From NCBI GenBank assembly GCA_002319955.1, contig DCJS01000014.1, positions 47,582 to 82,270 on the forward strand: a DNA stretch of 34,689 nucleotides. The letters are read 5' to 3'. Source of the stretch: Flavobacteriales bacterium UBA1694 (GTDB lineage: Bacteria > Bacteroidota > Bacteroidia > Flavobacteriales > Weeksellaceae). Both the position numbers and the translations under genes were made by a program. Shown in pieces: positions 6,203 through 14,841 of this stretch (positions are counted from its first letter, which is position 1; each line of letters begins with the position of its first letter). The notes beneath the pieces were generated by a model that saw nothing but the letters and a program-made list of their open reading frames with translations, ran no database searches and had not been told where the DNA came from.

Positions 6203-7727
6203 AGAAGTAAAACTTTATACAAACCGATCCATTATCCGCTTTGAAGGCACTGATTTTTTAGGGCAAGTTGGTATAGATGGCCGAATTTTTAAGGCCCTAA
6301 CTCTTGCGCGAATTAGCGTTGGGGTGATTTCTCAGCAAGCCATTGAGAACGGCCTCTCAATTTTAGTTCAAAGCCATGAAGCCCAAAAAGCGATTGAGTG
6401 CTTAGAGCTCGAGTTTAAAGAGGAACGAATCACAAGAAAAGTACGTTCCATTTTTAGCATTGATGCCGTATCCGTTTTGGCCTTTGAATGCGACGATTAC
6501 GGTGGGCTCTCTAAAGAACTGGCCCGCAATGCAATTTTCCCTCTTATTTTAAGCCAAGTCTCCTCAGAGAATCGGGTCAATATCGTGGTGACCAGCTCCC
6601 AAGATGAAAAAGCGAAAAGCATTATTGAAAGTGAACTTTTCGGAAAACCAAAGATTGTTCACTTGGCCATTATTGGGCATGGCAATGTGGGGGGGACCCT
6701 AATTGAACAAATTCTTGATTCACGAAATGAAATTCGCCGCCGAAAGAATCTGGATCTTCGAATTGTCTGCATTGCTAATTCTGAAAAACAAGTTTTTAAT
6801 CCTCTTGGTCTTGACTCAAAGTGGAGAGCCGCACTTGAGTCGAGTGCAATCCCCATGGATTTACCCACATTAGTAAAGGAACTGAGCTCTCATCAGCTTG
6901 AGAATCTGATTGCGGTTGACAATACGGGAAGTAAGGACTTCGTTCAGCATTACGCCTACCTCGTTGAAAATGGGTTTGACCTCGTGTCCTCAAATAAAAT
7001 TTTCAATACACTTCCAATCGAAACTTACCGAAGTCTAAGAAAGCTACTTGCAAAAAATACCAAGCGGTATTTATATGAAACCAATGTAGGCGCAGGACTC
7101 CCGCTCATAGATACTATCAAACTTCTGCACCTTTCTGGAGAAAATATCACCCGTATTAAGGGGGTGTTTTCCGGCTCATTAAGCTATCTGTTTAATCAAT
7201 ACTCCCAAGGCTCTCAGGCGTTTTCTCAGGTCTTAAGCGAAGCGATTGACAAAGGCTTCACGGAGCCCGATCCTCGGGAGGACCTCTGTGGAATGGATGT
7301 GGCTCGAAAACTTTTAATTCTCGCTCGAGAACTTGACTTAGAAAACGAATTAGCGGATATTGATATTGAGAATCTTATTCCCGAATCTCTAAGGTCTGGC
7401 TCAAAAGAGTCCTTTTTTGAGCGGCTCTCACAGCTTGATTCCCCTTATGAGGCGCGACGCAAGTCGCTAAAGCAGGGGCATGTGCTTCGTTATGTTGGAG
7501 ATCTCTACGGGGATTTAAACCAAGAGAAAGGAAAATTAGAAGTCAAACTTGTGGAACTTCCTGTGCACTCCCCACTGGGACAGTTGAAAGGGTCGGATTC
7601 CGTGTTTGAGATTTACACCGAGAGTTATGCCCAGCAGCCCATCGTGATTATGGGCGCTGGGGCTGGAGCCAAAGTGACTGCTCGCGGTGTGTTCGGCGAT
7701 TTACTTCGAATTAGTGATACCAAATAA
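6189..7727 (+). CDS. ACT-domain homoserine dehydrogenase (ThrA/MetL-like without kinase domain)
   Basis: A 512-residue protein. Residues about 20-150 look like the paired ACT region of an aspartokinase (GQVGIDGRIFKALTLARISV, then ..VGVISQQAIENGLSILVQ). Residues about 157-512 are a homoserine dehydrogenase: NAD(P) loop IIGHGNVGG (161-169), SSNKIFNT, ETNVGAGLPLIDT, GVFSGSLSYLFN, EPDPREDLCGMDVARKLLIL, and GAGAGAKVTARGVFGDLL at the end. These motifs are nearly those of E. coli ThrA, but the aspartokinase catalytic domain is absent. It reduces aspartate semialdehyde to homoserine, the substrate of MetX. The ACT part may bind an amino-acid effector or hold a dimer; this is inference. It overlaps metX by 14 bases. 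Confidence 0.92.
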   Translation: MKPNKEVKLYTNRSIIRFEGTDFLGQVGIDGRIFKALTLARISVGVISQQAIENGLSILVQSHEAQKAIECLELEFKEERITRKVRSIFSIDAVSVLAFECDDYGGLSKELARNAIFPLILSQVSSENRVNIVVTSSQDEKAKSIIESELFGKPKIVHLAIIGHGNVGGTLIEQILDSRNEIRRRKNLDLRIVCIANSEKQVFNPLGLDSKWRAALESSAIPMDLPTLVKELSSHQLENLIAVDNTGSKDFVQHYAYLVENGFDLVSSNKIFNTLPIETYRSLRKLLAKNTKRYLYETNVGAGLPLIDTIKLLHLSGENITRIKGVFSGSLSYLFNQYSQGSQAFSQVLSEAIDKGFTEPDPREDLCGMDVARKLLILARELDLENELADIDIENLIPESLRSGSKESFFERLSQLDSPYEARRKSLKQGHVLRYVGDLYGDLNQEKGKLEVKLVELPVHSPLGQLKGSDSVFEIYTESYAQQPIVIMGAGAGAKVTARGVFGDLLRISDTK

Positions 7728-7755
7728 ACCTTCAATTAAATTATATATTATCCTT

Positions 7756-8925
7756 ATGAGTACCCATTTTGAAACGGATGCAATCCGTATACAGACCCCG
7801 CGAAGCCACTACGGCGAGCATTCCTCCGCCCTTTATTTAACCTCGAGTTTTGTCTTTGACGATTCTGAGGACATGCGAGCGAGTTTTGCTGATGAAAAAG
7901 AAAAGAACCTATACAGCCGCTATAGCAATCCCAATGTGAATGAATTTGTTGATAAAATGGTGGTCCTCGAAGGTGCTGAAAGCGGCTACGCTTTTGCCTC
8001 GGGTATGGCTGCGATTTACTCGACTTTCGCCAGCTTATTAGAGTCTGGAGATGAAGTATTGAGCTGCCAATCGGTCTTTGGCGCCACCCACGCGCTATTT
8101 ACGAAGTACCTTCCCAAGTGGCAAATTTCCACAACCTACTTTTTTTCTCAGGATCAGTATGATGTAGAACGCCTAATTACGCCTGCCACGAAAATACTTT
8201 ATTTAGAGACTCCTACCAATCCCGGAATAGAAATCCTAGACTTAGAATTTCTAGGGGCAGTTGCCAAAAAGCACGGGATGATTTTTATCGTGGATAATTG
8301 TTTTGCGACCCCTTACTTGCAGCGTCCCATTGAGTATGGCGCCAATATCGTGGTGCATTCTGCCACGAAGCTTTTGGACGGTCAAGGCCGCGTCTTAGGC
8401 GGTGTCGCTGTAGGTGAAAAAAAGTATATCGACCAGATTTACGCTTTTTCAAGACTTACTGGGCCCTCGCTATCACCCTTTAACGCTTGGGTTTTAAGCA
8501 AAAGTCTTGAGACTCTCGCAGTGCGCGTGGAAAAGCATTGTCACAATGCAATGAAGGTTGCACAGTTCTTAGAGGCACACCCTTTGGTTGCATCGGTTAA
8601 GTATCCGTTTTTAGACTCGCATCCAAGCGTGGAAATCGCAAAAAAGCAAATGAAGCTTGGCGGTAATTTAGTCGCTTTTGAAGTGAAAGGCGGGATTGAG
8701 GGTGGACGCGGATTCTTAGATCGCGTGGAGCTTTGCTCCTTGACCGCTAACCTTGGCGATACAAGAACCATTGTGACGCATCCGGCCTCCACTACCCATT
8801 CGAAGCTTTCTCAGAGCGAACGCCTTGAGGTTGGGATAACTCCCGGCCTCGTGCGCTGCTCCGTTGGATTAGAACATGTAGACGATATTATTAACGATTT
8901 AAATGCTGCTTTAAATGGAAACTAA
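7756..8925 (+). CDS. metZ: PLP-dependent O-acyl-homoserine sulfhydrylase (MetZ/MetY type)
   Basis: A 389-residue Cys/Met-metabolism PLP enzyme. It has YSRYSNPN (53-60) for phosphate and substrate contact, Asp180 in IVDNCFATP, and the Schiff-base Lys205 in HSATKLLDGQGRVLGG; the GQGRVLGG context is typical of MetZ-type sulfhydrylases. With MetX upstream making O-acetylhomoserine, this enzyme would condense that compound with sulfide to give homocysteine, so the true substrate may be the acetyl rather than the succinyl ester despite MetZ-like motifs. The ATG at 7756 is preferred over an in-frame GTG at 7687 that would overlap homoserine dehydrogenase and add an unrelated N-terminus. Its stop overlaps the next ATG by 11 bases. 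Confidence 0.92.
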   Translation: MSTHFETDAIRIQTPRSHYGEHSSALYLTSSFVFDDSEDMRASFADEKEKNLYSRYSNPNVNEFVDKMVVLEGAESGYAFASGMAAIYSTFASLLESGDEVLSCQSVFGATHALFTKYLPKWQISTTYFFSQDQYDVERLITPATKILYLETPTNPGIEILDLEFLGAVAKKHGMIFIVDNCFATPYLQRPIEYGANIVVHSATKLLDGQGRVLGGVAVGEKKYIDQIYAFSRLTGPSLSPFNAWVLSKSLETLAVRVEKHCHNAMKVAQFLEAHPLVASVKYPFLDSHPSVEIAKKQMKLGGNLVAFEVKGGIEGGRGFLDRVELCSLTANLGDTRTIVTHPASTTHSKLSQSERLEVGITPGLVRCSVGLEHVDDIINDLNAALNGN

Positions 8926-9949
8926 AATCCGAGTCCCCTTAAAACGAAATAAGGCGCTCTATAGCGCTTTGGATAAGCGGATCCTACTTTTGGATGGTGC
9001 GATGGGCACGATGCTTCAGCGCTATAAGTTTTCGGAAGCGGATTTCCGAGGTGACCGATTCAAAGAGTGGAAATGGGACGTGAAAGGCAATAATGATTTA
9101 CTCTCTCTTACGCAGCCCCAGTCCATTTCTGCGGTTCATAAGGCTTACCTAGAGGTTGGCGCTGATATTATCGAGACCAACACCTTTTCCTCAACCAGCA
9201 TTGCTATGGGCGATTACCACATGGAGCAGCTCGCCCCAGAGCTCAATTTTGAATCCGCGCGCATCGCCAGAGAAGTTTGTGATGAGTTCACTACGCTAAA
9301 TCCGGATAAACCACGCTTTGTAGCGGGGGCCATAGGCCCCACCAATAAAACCGCTTCCTTGTCCCCCGATGTAAGTGATCCCGGTTACCGCGCCGTTACT
9401 TTTGAGGGGTTGAAGGTGGCCTATTATGAACAGGCGAAAGCTTTGGTGGAAGGTGGTGTGGATATCTTACTCGTGGAAACGGTATTTGACACGCTCAATG
9501 CGAAAGCCGCCCTCTTTGCAATTGACGAGTACTGCGAACACAGCGGTCAGGAAATTCCAATAATGGTGTCTGGAACAATCACCGATCAATCCGGTCGAAC
9601 CCTAAGTGGACAAACGCCAGAAGCCTTTTTAATTTCCATTTCGCATCTCAATCTCCTTAGTGTGGGATTTAATTGTGCCCTAGGAGCCTCGCAGCTTTTA
9701 CCACACTTGGAAACCCTGGCTCAAAGATCCGAATACCGTATTTCCGCTTATCCCAATGCAGGCCTCCCGAACGCTTTTGGAGCCTACGATCAGAGCGCCG
9801 AGCAAATGGCGAGCGAAGTACGGCACTATGCCGAGAAGAATCTTATTAACATCGTTGGAGGTTGCTGCGGCACCACGCCTGAGCATATTGCCGCCATAGC
9901 TGACGCCCTAAAAGGGTATTCACCCCGAACCAGGCCATTAGCCAACTAA
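8915..9949 (+). CDS. metH: Methionine synthase N-terminal part: homocysteine S-methyltransferase module
   Basis: A 344-residue protein equal to the first domain of cobalamin-dependent MetH. It contains LLDGAMGTMLQ near residue 26, ADIIETNTFSST, and the zinc ligands Cys254 (GFNCALGA) and Cys317-Cys318 (GGCCGTTPEHI). This module binds homocysteine through zinc and accepts the methyl group from methylcobalamin. The remaining MetH domains are in the next gene, 44 bases downstream. Splitting of MetH at this point is seen in other Bacteroidota. The start overlaps the metZ stop by 11 bases, so the two are likely translationally coupled. Confidence 0.95.
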   Translation: METKIRVPLKRNKALYSALDKRILLLDGAMGTMLQRYKFSEADFRGDRFKEWKWDVKGNNDLLSLTQPQSISAVHKAYLEVGADIIETNTFSSTSIAMGDYHMEQLAPELNFESARIAREVCDEFTTLNPDKPRFVAGAIGPTNKTASLSPDVSDPGYRAVTFEGLKVAYYEQAKALVEGGVDILLVETVFDTLNAKAALFAIDEYCEHSGQEIPIMVSGTITDQSGRTLSGQTPEAFLISISHLNLLSVGFNCALGASQLLPHLETLAQRSEYRISAYPNAGLPNAFGAYDQSAEQMASEVRHYAEKNLINIVGGCCGTTPEHIAAIADALKGYSPRTRPLAN

Positions 9950-9993
9950 AGACCGAAACGAATTACCGTTGACCCTTAAAGTATCGAGAAAAA

Positions 9994-12663
9994 ATGAAGT
10001 ATCTAAAATTATCTGGTCTTGAACCCCTTGTGGTAACCCCCGAAAGCAATTTTATCAATATTGGGGAGAGAACCAATGTGGCGGGAAGTAAGAAATTTCT
10101 TCGCCTTATAAAAGAAGGCAATTTTAATGAGGCCCTAAGTATAGCGCGCGACCAAGTCGAGGGAGGCGCACAAATTCTGGATGTCAATTTTGATGACGGA
10201 CTCTTAGATGGAAAAGCCTGCATGGTTAAGTTTCTTAATCTGATTGCCTCTGAACCGGATATCGCGCGGATTCCTGTGATGATAGATAGCTCCAAATGGG
10301 AGATTTTGGAAGCCGGACTGCAAGTTATTCAGGGAAAAGGTGTCGTGAACTCCATAAGTTTAAAAGAAGGAGAAGAAACTTTTCTAGCGCAGGCCAGAAC
10401 CATAAAACGCTATGGTGCCGCAGTGGTCGTGATGGCATTTGATGAGCTTGGGCAGGCAGATTCCTATGAAAGGCGAATCGAGATTGCAAGGCGCTCTTAC
10501 GAGCTTTTGATCGATAAAGTGAATTTTGCTCCACAGGACATTATCTTCGATTTAAATATTTTCCCAGTCGCAACCGGAATGCAAGAGCACCGAAAGAATG
10601 CCCTAGACTTTTTTAAGGCGACGGCCTGGGTGAAAGCGAATTTACCCTACATTTCTTTAAGTGGTGGAGTTTCTAACGTGTCCTTTTCGTTTCGGGGAAA
10701 TGACCGCGTACGCGAAGCCATGCATTCTGCCTTCCTTTACCATGCAATCAAAGCCGGAATGAACTTAGGAATTGTAAATCCCAATTTGCTTGGGATTTAC
10801 GATGAGGTGGAGCCGCAGTTGCTAAGGTTGGTAGAGGATGTGCTGCTTGACCGTAGTGAGGAGGCCACTGAGCGGCTTGTGGAGTATTCTGAGACCCACG
10901 ATTCGAGCGTGAAAAAGCAGACGGAAGATTTAGAGTGGCGCACACTTGAATTGCAAGAGCGCATTACCCATGCCCTGGTTAAAGGGATTGAGCGTTTCAT
11001 CCTAGACGATATTGAAGAGGCCCGAGTGTCGGTAGAGAATCCTTTGCATGTCATTGAAGGGCATCTGATGAATGCGATGGGTGTTGTAGGCGATCTCTTT
11101 GGCAGTGGAAAAATGTTTTTACCGCAAGTCGTAAAGTCGGCTCGGGTAATGAAAAAAGCGGTGGCCTACTTGCAGCCCTTTATTGAGGAGCGAAAAGACG
11201 GAAGTAGACCCACAAACGGCAAAATCTTATTAGCGACGGTTAAAGGCGATGTTCACGATATTGGAAAAAATATTGTCGGGGTCGTTCTGGGGTGTAACAA
11301 CTACGAAATCATTGACTTGGGCGTTATGGTGCCTCCCCAAACCATTATTCAAACGGCGATTGATCACAAAATCGATGTCATCGGGCTCAGTGGACTCATT
11401 ACCCCAAGTTTAGACGAAATGGTTCATTTAGCCAAGGAGTTAGAAGATCAAAACCTGGACTTCCCCTTACTTATTGGCGGTGCCACGACTTCCAAAGCCC
11501 ATACGGCGGTGAAGATAGATCCCGGGTATAGCCGCGCCGTAATCCATGTAAACGATGCGTCACGCGCCGTGGGCGTGGTCAGCCGCTTAATTGGAGATCA
11601 GGGCGAGAGCTACAAGACTGAATTAAAATTAGAGTACAAGGATTTTCGAGAGAAGTTTCTTGAGCGCCAAGTGGAAAAAAAATACGCCTCACTTTCGCGG
11701 GCCAGAGCCCAGCGCTTTCAGGTGGATTGGAATGCAAATCCTCCTGTAAAACCAAATCAGCTCGGGGTTCAAGTTATTCATGACCAGTCCTTAGCTGACT
11801 TAGTGCCCTACATCGATTGGAGTCCCTTTTTTAGAACTTGGGAGCTCCATGGGCGTTATCCCGATATTCTTCAGGACGAGCTCGTTGGGCAGCAGGCCAG
11901 AGAACTCTTTGGCGAGGCGCAGCAGATGCTCTCTAAAATTATTGATCAGAAACTTCTCACAGCTAAGGCGGTCTTCGGTCTTTTTAAAGCGAACTCAACC
12001 CCGAGTGATGATATTGAAGTTTGCGGCGAGTCGGGCGAAGTCTTGGCCAAGTTTCATACCCTTCGTCAACAACTTGAGCGCTCTAAAGGCAAGGATTACC
12101 TCGCCCTTTCGGATTTCATTGCGCCTAAAGACTCCGGGGTGCAAGATTATGTCGGGTGTTTCGCCGTGTGCACAGGCTTTGGATCAACAGAGCTTGAAGC
12201 GGCCTACCATAAGGAACTTGATGATTACAATGCCATTCTTGTCAAGTCCTTAGCGGACCGATTGGCTGAAGCCTTTGCTGAATTTTTGCACGAACGGGTT
12301 CGTAAAGACTCTTGGGGTTATGCGCAGAGTGAGTCTCTTGACAATCAAGATTTAATTAAAGAAGCTTACCAGGGTGTGCGCCCCGCACCAGGCTATCCTG
12401 CGTGTCCGGACCATCTCGAAAAGGAAACGATTTGGAAACTACTTCAAGTCGATTCAAACATCGGACTCACCCTAACACCGGGTCTGGCCATGTTTCCAAC
12501 CGCGGCAGTGTCCGGGTATTATTTTGGCAACCCTCAGAGCAAGTATTTCGGGGTTGGAAAAATCACACCAGAACAGCTTGAAGATTATGCCACGCGCAAA
12601 GGAGTTGATCTTAGTTACGCAGAAAAATGGCTAAGACCTAATTTATCAACCAATGCCATTTAA
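9994..12663 (+). CDS. metH: Methionine synthase C-terminal part: folate, cobalamin and reactivation domains
   Basis: An 889-residue protein with the remaining MetH modules in order. First is a pterin-binding domain (NIGERTNVAGSKKF near residue 22, then DVNFDDG and PVMIDSSKWE). Next come the four-helix cap and the cobalamin-binding domain with GDVHDIGKN, where His421 is the lower axial cobalt ligand. Last is the AdoMet activation domain (about 560-889), with RPAPGYPACPDH, which binds SAM for reductive reactivation. It moves methyl from 5-methyl-tetrahydrofolate through cobalamin to the homocysteine bound by the preceding protein. All expected motifs are intact, so the split looks functional rather than a frameshift: there is an intergenic gap and a separate ATG. 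Confidence 0.96.
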   Translation: MKYLKLSGLEPLVVTPESNFINIGERTNVAGSKKFLRLIKEGNFNEALSIARDQVEGGAQILDVNFDDGLLDGKACMVKFLNLIASEPDIARIPVMIDSSKWEILEAGLQVIQGKGVVNSISLKEGEETFLAQARTIKRYGAAVVVMAFDELGQADSYERRIEIARRSYELLIDKVNFAPQDIIFDLNIFPVATGMQEHRKNALDFFKATAWVKANLPYISLSGGVSNVSFSFRGNDRVREAMHSAFLYHAIKAGMNLGIVNPNLLGIYDEVEPQLLRLVEDVLLDRSEEATERLVEYSETHDSSVKKQTEDLEWRTLELQERITHALVKGIERFILDDIEEARVSVENPLHVIEGHLMNAMGVVGDLFGSGKMFLPQVVKSARVMKKAVAYLQPFIEERKDGSRPTNGKILLATVKGDVHDIGKNIVGVVLGCNNYEIIDLGVMVPPQTIIQTAIDHKIDVIGLSGLITPSLDEMVHLAKELEDQNLDFPLLIGGATTSKAHTAVKIDPGYSRAVIHVNDASRAVGVVSRLIGDQGESYKTELKLEYKDFREKFLERQVEKKYASLSRARAQRFQVDWNANPPVKPNQLGVQVIHDQSLADLVPYIDWSPFFRTWELHGRYPDILQDELVGQQARELFGEAQQMLSKIIDQKLLTAKAVFGLFKANSTPSDDIEVCGESGEVLAKFHTLRQQLERSKGKDYLALSDFIAPKDSGVQDYVGCFAVCTGFGSTELEAAYHKELDDYNAILVKSLADRLAEAFAEFLHERVRKDSWGYAQSESLDNQDLIKEAYQGVRPAPGYPACPDHLEKETIWKLLQVDSNIGLTLTPGLAMFPTAAVSGYYFGNPQSKYFGVGKITPEQLEDYATRKGVDLSYAEKWLRPNLSTNAI

Positions 12664-12705
12664 GCACAAGACGTGCTATTCTAAAATTAAAGACAATCTA
12701 AAGAA

Positions 12706-13662
12706 ATGAAAATAACCGACCATATTAAAGCTGCCCAGGGGCGCACTGTATTTTCCATCGAAGTGGTTCCACCCACAAGAGGAACAGGAATCGAGGATTT
12801 ATATAAGCACATCGATCCCTTAATGGAATTTCAACCGCCATTCATCGATGTCACCACCTCGCGAGAGGAGTACGTTTATTTAGAGAAAGGAGGTGGGCTC
12901 ATGGAGCGGCGTACCACGCGAATGCGCCCCGGAACCCTTGGGATTTGCGCTGCTATTCAGCACAAGTATAAAGTCGATACGGTGCCTCATGTCCTGTGCG
13001 GCGGTTTTAGTAGAGAAGAGACCGAATACCTTTTGGTGGACTGTTTGTATTTAGGCATTGACAACATCATGGCCCTTCGTGGCGATGCCCGAAAAGGAGA
13101 GGTTCATTTCACGCCGAGCGAGGATGGGCACGTCCTTGCTAAAGACCTTGTGGGTCAAATCAATGACATAGGCCGCGGAAAGTATTTAACCGACAGCGAT
13201 CGCTGCGAGAGAGAAACTAAATTTTGCGTCGGCGTTGCCGGGTATCCTGAAAAGCACATTGAGGCGCCGTCCATTGAAACGGATTTAAGGCGTTTGAAAG
13301 AAAAGGTGGATGCCGGGGCGGATTATGTAGTTACCCAAATGTTTTTTGATAACCAAAAATATTTTGACTTTGTACAGCGCGCCCGGGCCATCGGAATTAC
13401 GGTACCCATTATACCTGGAATTAAGCCCATAGCGATCAAAAATCATCTTTCAATGCTCCCAAAGACCTTTAAGATTGATTTGCCCGAGGCGCTAATAAAA
13501 GAAATTCAAAAGGCTGAGACCAATAAAGAGGTTAAGGAAATTGGCGTTGAATGGGCCATTGAGCAGTGTAAAGAATTGAAAAAAGCAGGTGTGCCGGTGC
13601 TTCATTTTTATTCCATGGGAAAAAGCGACAATATTCACGAAATTGCCTCGAGCCTTTTTTAA
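12706..13662 (+). CDS. metF: 5,10-methylenetetrahydrofolate reductase
   Basis: A 318-residue TIM-barrel flavoenzyme that reduces 5,10-methylene- to 5-methyl-tetrahydrofolate, the methyl donor for MetH. Visible family motifs are FSIEVVPPTRG near the N-terminus, VTTSREE, DNIMALRGD, FCVGVAGYPEKHIEAPS, DYVVTQMFFDN and VPIIPGIKPI. Length is normal (about 300-320). It lies 42 bases after the second metH gene and is the last gene of the riboswitch-controlled operon. The next gene is convergent. Confidence 0.96.
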   Translation: MKITDHIKAAQGRTVFSIEVVPPTRGTGIEDLYKHIDPLMEFQPPFIDVTTSREEYVYLEKGGGLMERRTTRMRPGTLGICAAIQHKYKVDTVPHVLCGGFSREETEYLLVDCLYLGIDNIMALRGDARKGEVHFTPSEDGHVLAKDLVGQINDIGRGKYLTDSDRCERETKFCVGVAGYPEKHIEAPSIETDLRRLKEKVDAGADYVVTQMFFDNQKYFDFVQRARAIGITVPIIPGIKPIAIKNHLSMLPKTFKIDLPEALIKEIQKAETNKEVKEIGVEWAIEQCKELKKAGVPVLHFYSMGKSDNIHEIASSLF

Positions 13663-13666
13663 ACTA

Positions 13667-13698
13667 GGGCGCCATTTCTAAAGAGAAACCTGGCGCTC
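13667..13698. other. Stem-loop between convergent metF and GNAT-like gene
   Basis: GGGCGCCA (13667-13674) pairs with TGGCGCTC (13691-13698, one G-T pair), and inside it TTTCT (13675-13679) pairs with AGAAA (13684-13688) around AAAG, with a CC bulge. It starts 4 bases after the metF stop and overlaps the 3' end of the minus-strand gene. There is no clear T tract on either side, so it may mark the 3' ends of both transcripts without being a classical terminator. Confidence 0.45.
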
Positions 13699-14829
13699 AA
13701 AAGGCTTTTCGCGGTCGAAAAGATAACGGTAAGTGGCTAATTTTTTCGTGACGGTGGTATCGAGTGCCTGGGCAATTTTTATCATTTTCGGATTGAAATC
13801 GCCAATCCATTGAAGCTCGGTGGTCTGAAAATCAGTATGTTTTCTTAGGTGCTGGGTTCCTTCCCAAATCATATAGCCGTCCACACCTGTTTTTTGCCAC
13901 TCAGGAATGACGCCAAAGACAATGCCCACCATTTTTGTGTTCTTTTTAAAGCGCCTGTACCAGAGAAATTGAAGTTTCTGCCATAGACCAAAACGCCCGT
14001 TTAGGTATTTGAACCATTGATTCACATCCGGAATGTTTAGCCACATGGCGATGGGCTGCTCCTTGTGATAAACAAACCAACTGATGTGTTCGTTTATAAG
14101 CGGCTTCATCGATTTAAACATGCGAAGTGTTTTGCGCTGGTCGATTTGTTTGCCCTCTCCATGGGCTTCCCATGCCGCGTTATAAACCTCCGTAAAATCC
14201 TTTGCGAATTTCTCAAGTTGATTTCGCTTCAAGGAAACGGCTTTTAAGTTTGGGTTTCTGGAGTGCTTTTGATGCATCAGAGTAAAGAGTCGTGAAACTT
14301 CACCGTGAACGGACCTCGAGTAGCAAAGCTGATTAAAATAGACCTCAAAACCATAGGTTTCAAAGAGGGATTGGTAATACGGCGCGTTGTAGTTCATGCC
14401 ATAGAGAGGTTCTTGGAACCCCTCAATTAACACGCCCCAAAATTTATCGCGCTCGCCAAAATTAATTGAGCCGTCCATGGCCTCCATCCCACGCTCTTGT
14501 AAATAAGCCTTCGCAAAATCGAAAATAAAATTGGCGGTGCTTTGGTCGTTAATGCAATCAAAAAACCCTAGGCCTCCCGTGGGCTGAGCCTGTTCGTATT
14601 TTGCATTGATGAATACGGCGACTTTGCCAACCACCTTATCGTGGGCGTCGACAAAGAGAAAGCGCTCGCACGAGCCGGATTTGAAAAGCTTGTTTTTCGT
14701 TGGATCAAATATGGCTTCAATGTCCTTATCTAAGGGACGAATGTATTGGGAATCGTCCTTGTATAGTCTTGCTGGAAATTCAAGAAACTCCCGTTTGTGA
14801 GTTTCATTTTGCACTCGTACTGCCTTCAT
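13678..14829 (-). CDS. GNAT-superfamily-like protein of unknown function (YghO-like)
   Basis: A 383-residue protein, cytoplasmic in appearance. It resembles the conserved Bacteroidota 'N-acetyltransferase' proteins similar to E. coli YghO. The N-terminus has FPARLYKDDSQYIRPLDKDI, then FLFVDAHDKVVGKVAVFINA (a GNAT-like beta-hairpin) and GGLGFFDCINDQ. The middle has DGSINFGERDKFWGVLIEGF, and the C-terminal half has further alpha/beta segments such as HISWFVYHKEQPIAMWLNIP. I cannot see a clean acetyl-CoA R/Q-x-x-G-x-G/A loop, so enzymatic activity is uncertain. It follows the lipoprotein gene by 12 bases on the same strand. Confidence 0.72.
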   Translation of the reverse strand: MKAVRVQNETHKREFLEFPARLYKDDSQYIRPLDKDIEAIFDPTKNKLFKSGSCERFLFVDAHDKVVGKVAVFINAKYEQAQPTGGLGFFDCINDQSTANFIFDFAKAYLQERGMEAMDGSINFGERDKFWGVLIEGFQEPLYGMNYNAPYYQSLFETYGFEVYFNQLCYSRSVHGEVSRLFTLMHQKHSRNPNLKAVSLKRNQLEKFAKDFTEVYNAAWEAHGEGKQIDQRKTLRMFKSMKPLINEHISWFVYHKEQPIAMWLNIPDVNQWFKYLNGRFGLWQKLQFLWYRRFKKNTKMVGIVFGVIPEWQKTGVDGYMIWEGTQHLRKHTDFQTTELQWIGDFNPKMIKIAQALDTTVTKKLATYRYLFDREKPFERQVSL

Positions 14830-14841
14830 AATGCAAAGGGT

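Noticed and set aside
7687..7755. GTG start giving metZ 23 more residues
   Set aside because: It lies inside the homoserine dehydrogenase gene and adds residues unlike the family; the ATG at 7756 gives the usual N-terminus.
11849..12253. 134-residue open frame inside the second metH gene
   Set aside because: A shifted frame of a conserved domain with low-complexity Ser/Arg-rich translation; no independent support.
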